From positions 140,001-204,000 of the forward strand of contig VWPU01009432.1 of NCBI GenBank assembly GCA_013398955.1: DNA of 64,000 bases, read 5' to 3'. The translations under genes were made by a program, and so were the position numbers. This DNA is from Callaeas wilsoni. Its lineage: Eukaryota; Chordata; Aves; Passeriformes; Callaeidae. Numbering within the stretch: position 1 is the stretch's first letter; the number at the start of each line of letters is the position of its first letter. The notes under the pieces are model-generated. The model was not told the DNA's origin. It saw only the letters and a program-made list of their open reading frames with translations, and ran no database searches. Positions 36,701-49,946 of the stretch are shown one piece after another.

Positions 36701-39296
36701 CTGTAACAAAATTAATGAAAAGACTGCTAGCACTCATATATATTTTCCAATCTATTGACTGTAGATGCTAATGTTGGTAGCTATGCTAAAACTAGAGTCT
36801 CATTTGCCACGAATTGGGGTGCTAGTTACAGTTGTCTAATGCATTTAGTCCTGCTTCATTCAGTTTGGTGGACATACTTCTAGAAGTGTTTTTCAGTTGT
36901 TTCATCTGTTTCATGTGGGTTTTTTTGTTCTGGAATTCAGCTCTTCTTACTTGACATTTTTTCATTGAAAGAAAAACTTGATCATGCTTCCACTTAACTT
37001 GGTCTAATAAACACCTCCACAGGATACAGTTGTTACCTCATAAAAAAGGAGAACCCTCAATTTATGTTCTAATTTATATCCATAGGTTTTAATGTACTTT
37101 CTGAAAGTGTCTGTATTGTGAAACAAACCACGATACCTTCAGTATGTATTAAACAAATAAAAAAGGAACAATTGGTCTATGCATCACTGTTAAACATTAA
37201 CTGTTTTGCCATTTCACAAGATGGTAAGTCACACTAAGTTTTTCTCTAAAAGTGTACATGGGTTTGTTTGATACCACAACAATGTGAAGAACATGACAGC
37301 AATAGAAGTAATAGAATTATTATACATAGCAGAATACCAATTAAAAAGGGCAGGCATTGTTTTCCTTCTGTCTACAGATTTGTTCCTCATAATTACAGAA
37401 GTCATTGAAGCAAATTAATCTAGTTTTGTGTACTATTATTATACCAGATATATGTTTCTATAAAATACTTATTTGCTTGTTGAAGTACTTTAAAAAAAAA
37501 AAAAAGGAAAAGAAAAAAATGCGCTGCTACAGTATATTGAGAACGTTGCTTTATACTCATGGGGCCTGATCTATGGTCAATAGAAAGTCTATAAATTTTA
37601 ATGGACTTGGGCCACTTCTATGGTTCTTAGCTGCATGTTTATGTATTTTCTGTAACAAGATGTAAAAGATTGTTGAAAATGATAAGTTATTTAAAAATCA
37701 ATTTCTGTAACTGAGATGGCAACATGCCCAAAGTGTTCTTACCCTACCACTTGACTTTCCTGTAGTTTCACATGATGAAATTTCTGGAGCTTGGATTTGC
37801 CTTTTTAAGCTCTCTGTAGTCAGATACAGAAACCTATATGAAAATACCTTTCTGTTTTCAAATTAATTACTTAAAGTTTATTTTCCCTCTTTGTCTATAT
37901 TTGTTAAAACACTGCATTAACTACTGCTTTTCTGCCAAGGGATTTCAGCTTCATTCAGTGTATGGAAAAACCCCCTGTAGTCATGTGATGAATTAGATTC
38001 TTTTCTGAAAGACTCCTGCCTTTGGTTGCAGAATTTGGAATACATACTGTTTGCATGAAGCAGGAACTGTAGAAAGAAAAAGTGTAAAGATAATTGGACT
38101 GCTACTCAATAAATATGGATTCTGTCCTTGTCTCTATGGACTTTTATTGTAAGCTTAGAAGTCATTTGATGGAATTTTCTTTTCTTTCCATGTGTTTTGT
38201 TTTGTTTTTGTTTTTTTTTAACACAATATGCATGTTATTTTGTGCCAGCCATCTGATTTAATTATGTTGGTACCATAAGCTGTTGGCTAAAGAGATCATC
38301 CCAATCTGCTCTGGCCAGTTTCAGAGTAGTACCTGTGCACTTTTAGTACTGCTACTGCTGTTTGTGTGCATACCTGGTCAGACAGATCAGCTGATCCAGC
38401 TGAAAACTTAACATGGAAAATAAACACCTAAAACTATTGTTTTTCATCTAAATCAACTATGGATTCGACTCACTGAACAGCCTTAAAAATATAAGTGCCA
38501 ACACATGGGAGGAAATAGGGATGCAAGGCTACCTCTCTCTGTTGATGGTAGCAGAGCCTTGAGGGATTAACCTCACAAATTAGACTTCTAAATTAGGTGC
38601 CAGTCATTAAGCAGTATGATTATCCTGCATATGTTCTGCTAAGAGTTTACATTTGAGAGCATCATTGCACTAAATGCTAAGAGCTATCAATGGAGCTGAA
38701 TTTAATGAAAGTTGAACCTTGAACATACAGAGTACTGGGCACCGTACTCTGAAAAATCAGGTCCTGGGTGTATTCTACTGGAGAGCCCAAATCAGTGAAC
38801 GGCTTTGGGCTAAATCTTTCAAATTTGATTTCTCTCATGCGCATATATGCAAATTAAAATATGTATACACACATGCACAGAAATATACAAAAATATACAT
38901 GATGGAGGAGAATATGTTTTGAAAATACATATACTAGTATATATTTTCTTCCTTGTGCTTGTTCAGTAAAATGCTATGGTAATGCTTAATATGTCTGACA
39001 TGAACATTTGGCAGTAAAGAATAAGTGAGGCCAAATTTTGAATTTAAGAGTTAAAAATAAGTACAGAAGAGGTGCACTATTTTCTACTTAAGTAAGGCAA
39101 AGGAGGGGAAGTTAGGAACTGTTTTGTAATACAGGTAAAGAGTAGCACTGAAATGAGGTTGTACATCAAAATGCATGGTATAATGTACAAGTTTCACAGT
39201 TCTTGACATAATAACAGTGATGCTATGATGTATAAATAAAACTAACACACATTAATACAACTAGTGAAATAACTATAACTAGATTGAAGTGTGTTT

Positions 39297-39314
39297 TTTT
39301 GCTAATTAGCAAAA
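39297..39314. promoter_or_regulatory. 18-bp palindrome centred on TAATTA
   Basis: TTTTGCTAATTAGCAAAA reads the same on both strands. The centre GCTAATTAGC is an optimal homeodomain core in both orientations, the form bound by paired-class or LIM/OTX-like dimers. It lies about 6 kb upstream of the CDIN1 promoter. Function is inferred only. Confidence 0.5.
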
Positions 39315-40107
39315 TTTTATAATATTTCTGAAGCATTGTTATGAGATGGCAATGCTCTGCTGAATTGCCTCAGTTATTTTTATTAACTTGTCAGAAACAG
39401 AGTACCTCAGAGTAACTAGGTAGCTTGTCTCTATCTCTTCTTACAGCCGGGAGAATTTCAAGTAGAAAGGTAAGTACAAGGCTAAAACTAGCTCTGGTAT
39501 TGTGCTTTATTGCTTTCTATCAAAATCTCTGAAAGAGGAACAAATTCTGCCTAAGAATGAATTGTGAAAGAGAGAACAGATTCCCGTAAACACTCGGATT
39601 TATCCAGTGCCTAACAACTGGCAGTGTAAACTTAAATTTGTAGAATAGTGTGCTGTTGTGTTAGTGTGGGTCTTCTTTTTTTCTGCCTCCCTCCTTTCAC
39701 ACCCACACAAAGAAAATAAAACAGGAAAGGTATAGCTTGCGATGAGTGACCAATGACTTCCGTCGGAACCTTGTATGATTAGCCAACCTGAAAATTAGGA
39801 CCTTATTATATGTAGTCTGGTACTTTTAGGCATATAACAGTTTTTAGGGAACTTTGGGTTATTTTAGATCAGATAAGCGTTGAGGATGGACACAGAAGTA
39901 GATTAAGGGTGATTTTTTTTCTTTCCCCCAGTAGTGAAATTTCTATTGTCATCTTACACTTAAGGAATTATATTAAATAGCTGAGGTTTCTTTCACTGCT
40001 TTTCTTCTAAAATGTGTAATGCTTTATTATGCATTATCCAAAAATTCTTACCTCTCATTATATGTCAAATATTTTCACTGTTATAGAATTGGAATATTCT
40101 TTGAATG

Positions 40108-40630
40108 TGTTATCACAGAATCAGGAAAAAGTTGAATGCAGCTAAGTTCGAGATCATGTAGTCAACCTGATCAGTTGTGATAGTATCAAATATAACTGCA
40201 CTGTATCATGCCAAAATATTACTAATTTGTTATTGTAGATTTCCCTAATGAGGTTTTTATAGTCTCCATTGGTAATATGTTCTAGTATTTTATTCCACTT
40301 GAACTTGGAAAGCTTCTTTCTAATATTTAATTCCAAGCCTATGGATTGCAAATGAAAGCACTTTTCTCTGTACTTTGAGGAAATGGGAAAATGATAAATC
40401 ACTGGCTTTTTTACTTGTTTCAGGATTATTGTAATGCTGAGCCACTTCTCCTGTCTTTCCTTGGAAGTGTATGCAAGCCCAGTTCTTTCAGTCCCTTCTT
40501 GTAAGTCATTTTTCTGAAAGGGTTGTCATTTTTTTGCTCTCTATACTTTGCAACATCTTTCTTAAAATCCAGTGCAAACACGGCTTCAGCTGAGGCATTT
40601 CATTTTGCTGAGTAGAATAAAAATTCTCAT
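40108..40630 (-). mobile_element. Diverged CR1 LINE copy, minus strand
   Basis: Read on the plus strand it begins TATCACAGAATC, then GAGATCATGTAGTCAACCTG, the complement of a CR1 3' end. Further along, TTCTTTCTAATATTTAATTC, AGCCCAGTTCTTTCAGTCCC and TTCTTGTAAGTCATTTTTCTG match successive blocks of the CR1 3' untranslated and late ORF2 region in reverse. The copy is old, with many substitutions and small gaps, and no open frame is preserved. The boundary near 40630 is approximate. Confidence 0.75.
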
Positions 40631-42464
40631 ATTTTCTAAGCAAGATTCCTATGTGCTGCTTCTCAAATTAACTACTAAGAAATAATCATACTGTGAGTTT
40701 TTATTCTGCCTTTGCTCACTCTTCAGTCTGTTATGCTAGCTAATAGAAGTAGCACCGTAAAGGCAAAGCAAACTCTGTGTAGCACAATGAATATGCTGGT
40801 CTGTCTCTCATAGTGGGGGATTCAGTGTGCAAAATACAAGAAAATAAGGTTCCGAAATACTAGTGTGTGAACACTGTAATATAGATATTAGATATTTTTT
40901 CATGGAACGTTGTAATAGCATTACAGTTTCTTGAGTGTTCCATTTCTTCTGTTACCCATTTATTCTTTCTAACACATGTAAAACATATTTGACGTTTATA
41001 ATAATGGAATTATTAGGCATGTTACTGACATCAAGGTTTAAGGGACTGGGTGACACAGGGAATTTATGTTCCACTTTAATCCATTTATCAGCCTCCTCTG
41101 GGAACGGATTTTAAATCTAACTCAAGCCATACCAATTTGGGGGGAAAAAAACCTGCTTAATCCAACAGCCTGGAAAACATGTAAATGTATGAAATTGTTG
41201 TCTAGGTTCCCCCTCACCTCTCTCTTTTTAGGAAGGAAAATATTAATGGTTTATATGGTGACTTTCTCTTTGAAATCACATGGCTACTTGTTCAGATCTT
41301 TGTTTTTCAGTTCAAGAATTAAGAGAGATGATACAGATGTATTACATGAGACATTAAATAATTGAAATATAAAGTATATTATTCCATAGAGTAGTAAGTA
41401 GTAGCCATTAATTACTTCTTTTTCACATCAAAGCAATTTTCTTTTCAATTATAAAAAGAAAAAGATTTGTCTAGGTTGCTGGTGCTTGTTTGTTTGTTTC
41501 TTTCTTTTTCCTTGGTTGTTGTTTTTGTTTTGTTTTAATTTTGTCAGGGAGGAAAGCTTTTGCATGTATTTCTATTTCGCAAATGTGTACAGTAGCACTA
41601 AAACCAGTTGCTTCAAGGGTATGTGTAGGTTGCCTAAACTTAAGCAGTCCTGAACGAGGTCACCTGTTTCCCTGTAATAAAACTAGTTTGCTTTTTCTGA
41701 TCTATAAACTTAATGAAGCTTTCACTTGGTTAGTAATGAGTTGTGTAGAACCAGGCTCTGAAGTACTCTAGTGTGAATCCAAAATCATTTAATGCTGATG
41801 GAAGCAAGATCAGAATCAGGCACATTGCATGACTCATACGGATGTAGTCAATTATCTTTATAATGTAAGGAATGGTAAGAGAAGAATTATTGCCAGTCCT
41901 TGATTTTTGACATTGGCATTCAGGCACATATCTGGAGAAATTCAACTTGGGAACCATGTATTGTACATGTTCAGTCAGAATAATTTGCTGCATACTGAGA
42001 TGCCATTCTTAGGGTTTAAGATGAAAAATACACTCCTATTAGTCAAATATTTATGGGTAGAACCCAGTATGTTTAAACCTTGTTGACCTTTACATAGTTG
42101 TGACATATATATCATCTCTTGGTTATCCTTACCGTTGCTTTGTTCTGGAAAAAGTAAAACTAGAGGTTAAGTAATCCCTAAGGGTAAGTTAAAATGTAAG
42201 ATACTGCCATGTTGCATGGCTGTCTTTCAAGGCAAGTTGATGAGACTGCTCAAAGCAATAAAAGAGCTTACTAGGTGATGCCATTTAAGAAAAAAGGTAT
42301 TTTTGAAAATGAGTTTACTATTTCCATATTTAGTGTTCTAACACTGTAAACAATATATTTGATAGTATTTGTTATATATGTAAAGCCTAATTCGTGCATT
42401 TCTCTTTAAGTTGCATTCAAAATGAGTTTAAAATCTAATATAATTTGCTAACATATTTAAATGT

Positions 42465-42600
42465 TCTTTCTGATTCAAGATTAGAAGGAAAGTCACATGA
42501 TCATTTAGTCTGATTTCTTGCTTTATATGTATTTTCGATATTTTGTTCATTAATTGCTGCTTATAATTCAGCACCTGAATTAGCGGGCATTATTTTGAGA
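42465..42600 (-). mobile_element. Possible ancient CR1/L3-like fragment
   Basis: The stretch around TCACATGATCATTTAGTCTG followed by ATTTCTTGC resembles the reverse complement of old amniote CR1 3' regions (…GATCATCTAGTCTGACCTCCTG…). The following bases weakly continue the pattern. Divergence is high and the boundaries are guesses. It may be chance similarity. Confidence 0.35.
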
Positions 42601-42937
42601 CAAAATTGTACCCAAAAATACACTTAGTTTAAAATCATCTAGAAATACAGACTCTTACTAAATTTTGTGGTTAATTACTTTTACTGTCAATTGAAGGTAG
42701 CCTGATTTGAACTTGTATAGCTGTATTTTTAACACTTAGTTTTGCTGTATCTTCTTTTCCTGATTTTGATAGGTTAAATAGTAAATACATCAATATAAGA
42801 TCAGTGTTGCTGCTCAGATCACCTCTTAAACTGTTCTTTTAGAAGCTAAACAGATGAAGTTCATAAAGGTTCTAAACACTAAATGTGTTGCTGATGTTTT
42901 TCAAAGGTCTTCTTTAGGCGTTTTCTTTTGTAACCAG

Positions 42938-43155
42938 GCTAAATCTATGTACCGTCTTGAAAGCAGCTTTGCTGAGAAGAATGTTGGGGTCCTGGTGGAC
43001 AGCAAGCTGACTGTGAGCCAGCAATGCACCCTCATGGCAAAAATGACCAATAGTGTTTTGGGCTGCATTTGGAGGAGCATTGTCAGCAGGGCAGTGTCTT
43101 CTCCTCTCTACTCAGCCCCACTGGGGAAGCTGTCTCTGGAGTACTGTTTGTAGTA
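42938..43155 (+). mobile_element. CR1 LINE fragment (late ORF2)
   Basis: The plus-strand translation carries ESSFAEKNVGVLVDSKLTVS and QQCTLMAKMTNSVLGCI, then PLYSAPLGKLSLEYC. These are recognisable pieces of the C-terminal part of CR1 ORF2, the reverse-transcriptase protein of this LINE. In CR1 they read like CAEKDLGVLVDNKL, MSQQCALAAKKAN, then SALVRPHLEYCVQFW. The copy is truncated on both sides and no 3' end was seen. It is a dead fragment, not a gene. Confidence 0.85.
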
Positions 43156-44763
43156 GCTGGCAGTACTGTAGCAGGGAAATCTCAGCTGACCTTAACATTT
43201 TCTCTGCACTGAAAACTTCTACAGAAATACAGGTGGTGACAGAAATCTTTCTTATATGTTTGGACACTTTGCACAAGTTGGAAGGATGAATTTCTTTCTA
43301 ACTTGAAACTAACTTTTGTGTAAACACCAATGTACTTAAAGCAGTGATTTGCACACTGCCTGCCTGCAGAAAATAAATAAATAATAATGGAGGAAAATAA
43401 AGTCTTCAGTGTTTGATATATAGCTTCATAAAGTCTTTTTCAGCCTTTAAACAACTGAAGTTTTCATTTGAGTTGTGAGTAGCGCTGTATGTAGTCATCA
43501 TATAGTTGCAACTGATGACTCCCAGAACTAGTCTTTTCGTCCTTTTTTCCTAGTTATTAGAGATGTCAGAGAAAGACTTATATGCTGTCAGTGGATAGAA
43601 TGCTTGCCTTTCTTGTAAAAATATTGCATACTATCTCTACATGACATGCCTTAACTTTAAACTGACTTTTCTTCTGGTGGTGATGTTTGGTGTACCACCT
43701 AGGCCTAATTTCTAAAGATGGAAACTGATTATATTTTTACGCGTCTTTGATTTACCACACCTAAGTGAAATTCAGAATTTGCGTTACTAGGAATTTTTAA
43801 ACTAATTAAGTTATTTTTAGGGAAAAAATGTAGAATTTTAGGAAAACTGTGTAATAAGGTGAATTGAAATTTCTTATCTATACCGAGTGATACAAATGAA
43901 TTTGAACTGCTCTTTCTGTACCTTGAATGGGTCAAGGTGAGTCCCGCTTGGGTCCAGAAGGCAGATTGCTGTGCCAGTGTGGTGGTACATTTGTCAGTGT
44001 TTTAGTTTACTTTGCAGGGCTTATCCAGCAGGGCTTCGTTATGTGGCTTCCCCTGACTACCTCAGCTGTAGATGTGTGATTTCTGTACCCATCTGCGTTG
44101 TCATAAATGTGTGTTAGTTACTGAAAGGGAATGAAGTTTATAGCTCTGGTAAAAAATAATTGAAGAATATCTCAAAGATTTTGCAGGAAAATTGATTTTG
44201 TAAACGAAACTGAAAATATAAATAGATTAAGAATTTGATTATGTGATCTTCAGAAGAAGAAAGTTTCCAGTGAAGATAATAGTAAGTATTTGTGGCAAAA
44301 ATTAAAATTTCTGGAATGATTATGTGTAACATGGATGGTTCAGTGTTAAATGCTAGAGCTTCAGCATTTTTATGAGCTATTTCAGAGTGCTTGTTTGGAG
44401 TACTGGAGAACTGTTCTCTATTTTCTAGCTATAATTCAGGCTGATAATTAATTGGAATATTTATTCTGTTATTATACAGGTGTGCATAATACGTCTTTTA
44501 CATGCCATAAGGCTTTTCTAAGAATACGTTTGAAGAGGTAACCCTTCCCTGAATTGTGACATTAACCTCCATGCCAAAATTTAAGTTTTTATGGGGAAAA
44601 TAAAATATGCAAAAATAAGTTATTTTCTTTCCACAGTTTCAATATACAGTAGTGAAACTTTACAGGCTAGTCTTACTGTAGTTTTTATTTCAAAACTAAA
44701 AAAAAACCAAAAAACCACAAAATGAGAAGGATGAAAATGGAGAAAATAAACCACATTTTAAAC

Positions 44764-44802
44764 CCAAAAATATGCAAATCCAAACTTTTTGCATATTTTT
44801 GG
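44764..44802. repeat. 15-bp perfect inverted repeat containing an octamer site
   Basis: CCAAAAATATGCAAA (44764-44778) and TTTGCATATTTTTGG (44788-44802) pair perfectly around a nine-base loop. The left arm and first loop base form ATGCAAAT (44772-44779), the POU-factor octamer. The right arm carries a near-octamer in the opposite orientation. It could be a hairpin or a paired POU site. Confidence 0.85.
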
Positions 44803-46339
44803 TCAGTTGTTTACTCGCATTCTAAGTCATTATTCTTGGCAGTGAAACACCAGTAACACTTCCTTGGTTAAGGAAGTTTTAAATAGTAATTGTAATCTTC
44901 CTGTTCATTTAAGTAAAAGAAAGAACAATGAAAAATAAACTGCTTCAAATCAATCCCCCTACCATTTTAAACTATTTATAGAATCACTAATCAAAGCATA
45001 ATTCATAAAAACCTTGGGAGAATATAATACTGTTCCTTATATGCACTTCTTTGCAAGTGTGAGTGTTCTTAGGCAGTATCCTCGTGGTTAGCACTAGCTC
45101 TTAGCTGTCACTGTTACCATATGTAGTAATCTTTACTGATAAATTTAGCCCCTAATCAATAATTTCACAGACTAGGAAAGTAAAACATAATATACTCCTT
45201 CGAATGAGAGTTATGTTATTTGACGAGTTTGTAAAAACAATATGACACTTGTCTTCTAAATAATACTGCAGAAGTCTCTTGTAAATCCTTTGGCAATTTT
45301 TTCTAATCCTTTACAAGTTGTAAAATCATAGCTGAAAGGCAGCAGAAATGGAATGCACAAGTAAGACATCTGTTATTGTTATATCAATGATGATGTATAA
45401 CCAACTCTGCAGTAATAACATTTTAACAAGGACTAGAGTCTTATCCAAAATGAGATCTCATCCACTTCCACCTCTTCATTTGCTGCATTCATAAGAATGA
45501 AGTTTATAATTGGGAAATGTTACCAGTTAGTGCTTGTTGGACATCACAGGTATGCTACAGTCTGGTCTGGATTAATGGCTTTGAAGCCAAGTAATATTTT
45601 AACAGATAGCAGTATCTGTAAACCAGCTTCAAAGTAATGTATTTGCATGCTGCTTATAAAAGTATTCACCATTACTAAGTACTGTAACACTGTACTTTAC
45701 AAGTTCAGTACAGGGACATGTATATAGTATCAATGTATTTTCTAGTCCATTAAGGACAAGAAGCATATTCTACTTCATTTAGAAGAGGATTTACAAATCA
45801 GAAGTGTGGAGGGCTATTCCAGGACAATTTTGAGGTGTAGATGCAGCTTTCTTTTAGAGACTGTGTTATTCTGCTGACTCAAAACCAAATTCTTATTAAC
45901 TACATTTTAGCATCATACAAGATTCAAAAAGTTAAACCTTCAACTTGCTTGAAATCAGTACAAAGCTACAAAACAGTTAAATAGTGAGATAGCTTGGGAA
46001 TAGCAAGGAGCTTTTCTGGCTCTAGTGGAAAATGGGGAGAAAATATATTATTTTTTACGGTTGTCACACTTTTTGGCCATGCATCAGTAGAAACAAAAAT
46101 AAGCCAAGGAAAAAAAATCTCTGTACTTCTTTCTTTCCGTAAAACCTTTTGGTTTAATCAATGGTAAAATGCGTAATTGTGCATTTTAGTATATATCAAT
46201 ACTGATTCATCCAGTGACAGCTAGTTAGCTCTTCATTTTTGTGACTTCATTGTGAAATTAATATGAACTGAAAAAATGAGACCTATGCCATTGTTCTGTA
46301 TGATTAAGTGTGGAGGTTTTGACTTTATTCTAACAGCCC

Positions 46340-46387
46340 ATGGGACTTGGTCCAAGAATGTCTATGGGATTTGGTCCAAAAATCCAA
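46340..46387 (+). repeat. Imperfect 24-bp tandem duplication
   Basis: ATGGGACTTGGTCCAAGAAT is followed 24 bases later by ATGGGATTTGGTCCAAAAAT. The two copies differ at a few positions, so this duplication is older than the one at 53119. The effect is a direct repeat in noncoding DNA. Confidence 0.8.
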
Positions 46388-47639
46388 TGATCCAAAAACT
46401 TCCTGGTAGGGCTTTTAAACTCAGTACTTCAGCTTTCAAGTTCTCGGGCTTTCTTTGTACGTTTTGTTACTGATACAGCAGTATAATATTCCTAATTTTC
46501 TTATTATTTATTACTTTAAAAATAAATGTAACTATAAATCTTTCAGGCCTTTTACCAAGTTAGATTCTTACTGGAATTAGAAAAATTGATTGATTTACTC
46601 TTGAGGAGTCTGCTCTGGTTTTCTTTGCAGGAAAAGTGAAAGTGTATTGTTCTTCACCTTTGTTGCAGGCAATTTGGAAGAGTATTGTGTGTGGTTTTTT
46701 ATCTTTTACGATGGATCACACATTAGTGCCTACTAATACTGTGGCCGTATTTACCCCAATATGTATTTGTTTTGCTTCAAAGTTATTCTAGTTCAGAGGG
46801 ATACATACTTTTTATCTTCTTAAGCCAAGAAGAGGTACCTGTTTTTATTATGTTTTTGAAAAGCATTATATTATCACTATGCTGTGCTTTAAAGAACAGA
46901 ATATGCCTACCTTTGTCTTTTAGAGTTGCAAATGCTGCTTCGCTTATGGAAGAGCTTTTAAACAGATCCTACTGGAAGAACACTCAGGGGTCTAGTATAT
47001 ATTTAGATATATTAGATACATTCAGATTCCTGAAATATTATTAGAGCGAGAAACCCTACTAGGACTTTTGTAACCATGGGAAATTAACTTCCCAGATACA
47101 GAATGGAGAACAAATGTTACTGTTAATGTCAGAATCCAGTTACATATTTGTGATGGGTAACCTTTTTTCATTGTCCTTTCCCTAAATTTATAGACTACAA
47201 TGTTGATCTTAAACTTAATGTGTAGAGTAATGAAGACATTTATAAATTAAGATTAAAAAATGTGTAGTGAGAACACAGATGTTATTGAAAAAGAAAATAT
47301 CAGATGCTGAAATAGTGTTCTTCAAGGAATGTTTCAGGGAACTATTGGATTTAATATTTCCATTCCATTAATGACGCTGGCAAAACAAAATGTGCTAAAA
47401 ACAAAGTAGTAGGTGTTAGAGCAGACAAGAGATAAGATTTCATGCAAAAATACATTACTGCTGGGTAACCTTGAAGCATGTAGTAATACAAAATGGAATG
47501 AAAGTCTGTAATATGAGGTGAAAATAACAACAATTTCTGCTATAAATTACACTTTTTTGACTGTAAACATGTAAAGAGCTGGAGGTTCTTGTGGATCTGA
47601 TGTATTTATAGTAAAGTCAGGTAAGTGTTAAATCCATTG

Positions 47640-47960
47640 AACAAGAGTTTCCTATGTCTGAACAGCACCTGGAATACTGTGGTGCATTTCTGGTTATCTG
47701 CTTTTAATAAAGATGGGTTCAACTGAGATAGGTGCAGCTAAATGGGATAAAGTAAACCTCAAGGAAATTGAAGAGCTTAGGTTGCTTAGTCTAGTAAAAC
47801 AGAGAGTAGGAGGTGGTGCAATAATAACCCATGAAAACATGAATGGACAATAAACCACAAGGCAGGAGAAACTCATTCTTTAAAGTAAAGGGCAGTTATC
47901 AAAAGAGCAATTTATCATAAACTGGGCTATTATTAAATATGAACTGAAAAATTATATTTC
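47640..47960 (+). mobile_element. Ancient CR1/L3-type LINE fragment
   Basis: GAACAGCACCTGGAATACTG then a GTGCATTTCTGGTTATCTGC block matches the LEYCVQFW region of CR1/L3 ORF2. Downstream, GAAGAGCTTAGGTTGCTTAG and AAAACATGAATGG resemble the 3' untranslated blocks of old amniote CR1/L3 families. It is strongly diverged with no reading frame left. The end point is approximate. Confidence 0.55.
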
Positions 47961-49906
47961 TACTTACAAAATGAGGTATTGCAGCTGCCTTATAAATAGA
48001 TGCAACAAAGAACCAGGTATTTTCCCCTACAAAGTTTAATAAGTTTATATAAGGATTTTTAAATGTGGTTACCTAAGTTACTGTGAGACTAGACCCTTTG
48101 ATCCCTGTGTTAGCAAGACACACCTTGGTTTCTTAGTTGTTATGTGTATGTTTTTTTGTTTCAGTTTTTTTTTCTCTTTTTCAGTAGACAAATACCACTC
48201 AACACTCTTTCATAAATATCACAAACAATTATGTATGATTTAAATGTTTTCCCAGGTAAAGCACAGAGAGCTTTGAGCTTCTTTTTCTACTGCATGACTC
48301 TTCACCTACCCTCAGCGAAATCTAGTCCCTGTTGTCTGATGAACTGTTCTCTTTCTCATCTTATTGTAATTGCTTAGGTCCATGCATGGATCAAAAATTA
48401 CTTCTTCCATAGTATTTGGTTTGTTTCATGCAAGAAACTAATGGTGAAAAGTGTAAGAGAACACAATTGACCTAATATTGTGTCTTCTCATGCTTATCCT
48501 GATCCTGAGTTCTCTGTTGTGTGTGAATCATGACATTGTCTTCAGGGAGTCAATATTTCTTCATTCATGTTCAGTGAATATATCTATGAGAAAAACAAAC
48601 TATTTCGTTTTCAAGAAAACAAGTTAATTAAACATTGTTAATTATTCACAGCTATAGGCATACCATTTAAAAGCTTACTGGTTATGCTTAAAAACTTCTT
48701 TAAAATATTGAAAATTGCTCTTTAGGTTTCAGAATTTTCAAAGTAGAATGAACCTGAAGTTTTATTAGGCCATGATTTACCTTTTAATTGTTTCAGATTT
48801 TTACTTTGGTTTTCAACAGACTTGATTTTAAAGAAATATGGGAAGAGGTCTGTCTTTATGATCTTTCATTACACCAATTAAAATATTTGAAAAAGTTATG
48901 CTTACAGGCACAGAAGTCTCTCTTCTATGTGTGAAACAGAAATAGCAGCAAAATAAAAGTTGAGAACAGTTGCTCAGAGATAGCAAAAATGCATCAATTC
49001 AGCCATCTTTAAAAGAAAAGCAGTTGGTACTTGTGAAAGAGACAGGATAATACAGGGCTGGGGGAGAACAGGAGAGAAAGACACTTATCTGTAGGGAAAA
49101 AAAGGTGTTTGTTGCATATGAAACACTGGTTAGTCTGAGAGAGAAGGAAGGGAGATTAAAATGTGCTGTAAAACCAACCCTCCTGCATCCATGTTATTTG
49201 GCATCCAGTAGAGTTATAGGTTTTGCTTACCAAATTTGAAAGGTGCTTCTAGTTTTCACCTGAGCATAGGGGCATAGTGTGTAAGCCATCAGAGAGGAAG
49301 GAATGAGAGATCAGAAACACAGTGACTATTGAGAGGTGTTCACATAAGGGTACTTAATCCTCTCTAGAGTGTGTCTGTTCACTCCAAGTAGTTTTACACT
49401 GATCATAGGTCTTGCAATGGCAAGTTACTGGGATAAACTGTTTATATTCCTGAAAGTGCAGTTGTAGAATTGAAAGATAGTGGTGGTTCTGTGGGGAGAT
49501 TATTTACTACAGTAATAACAGAGATTTTACGTTTCGTGCTCAAATACGATCTTCATTCATTCAGTGTCTTTGGACTGTACCTAGGATGTTCCTGATGGTG
49601 AGTTTTCTGAGGCTAGAGACTGTTAGGACACCAGGGCGGTTCTTTGAAAATATCTCTTAAAGTGACATCTTCTTCTGGAGTTGCTTATAATTGGTTTGTG
49701 ATTTTCTCTTGAAGTGCCAAGTACAATTTTATTTGACAGTTGTAATTCCCTCTGTGGCGCTCAGGTATCTCTTTCAAATAAACACAGTTTTTTGTAGGGG
49801 TGTACTTTTTAATAAAAGCCTTCTTTGGATAGTTAATAATTCTGTGGATGGTATCACAAGATTTTTTTTCAGGGTGGATGAGATGGCATCTAAGGTTGCC
49901 CAACAT

Positions 49907-49946
49907 GAGTATGTGTGTTTGTGTGTGCGTGTGTGCGTGTGTCTGT
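49907..49946 (+). repeat. Imperfect GT dinucleotide repeat
   Basis: About 40 bases of GT/TG with interruptions (TATGTGTGTTTGTGTGTGCG and so on). A further short GT-rich patch lies near 49990-50008. It is an ordinary microsatellite in the upstream flank. Confidence 0.9.

Noticed and set aside
42854..43153. 99-codon plus-strand open frame as a gene
   Set aside because: Its middle is the C-terminal part of CR1 ORF2, so it is a LINE remnant.
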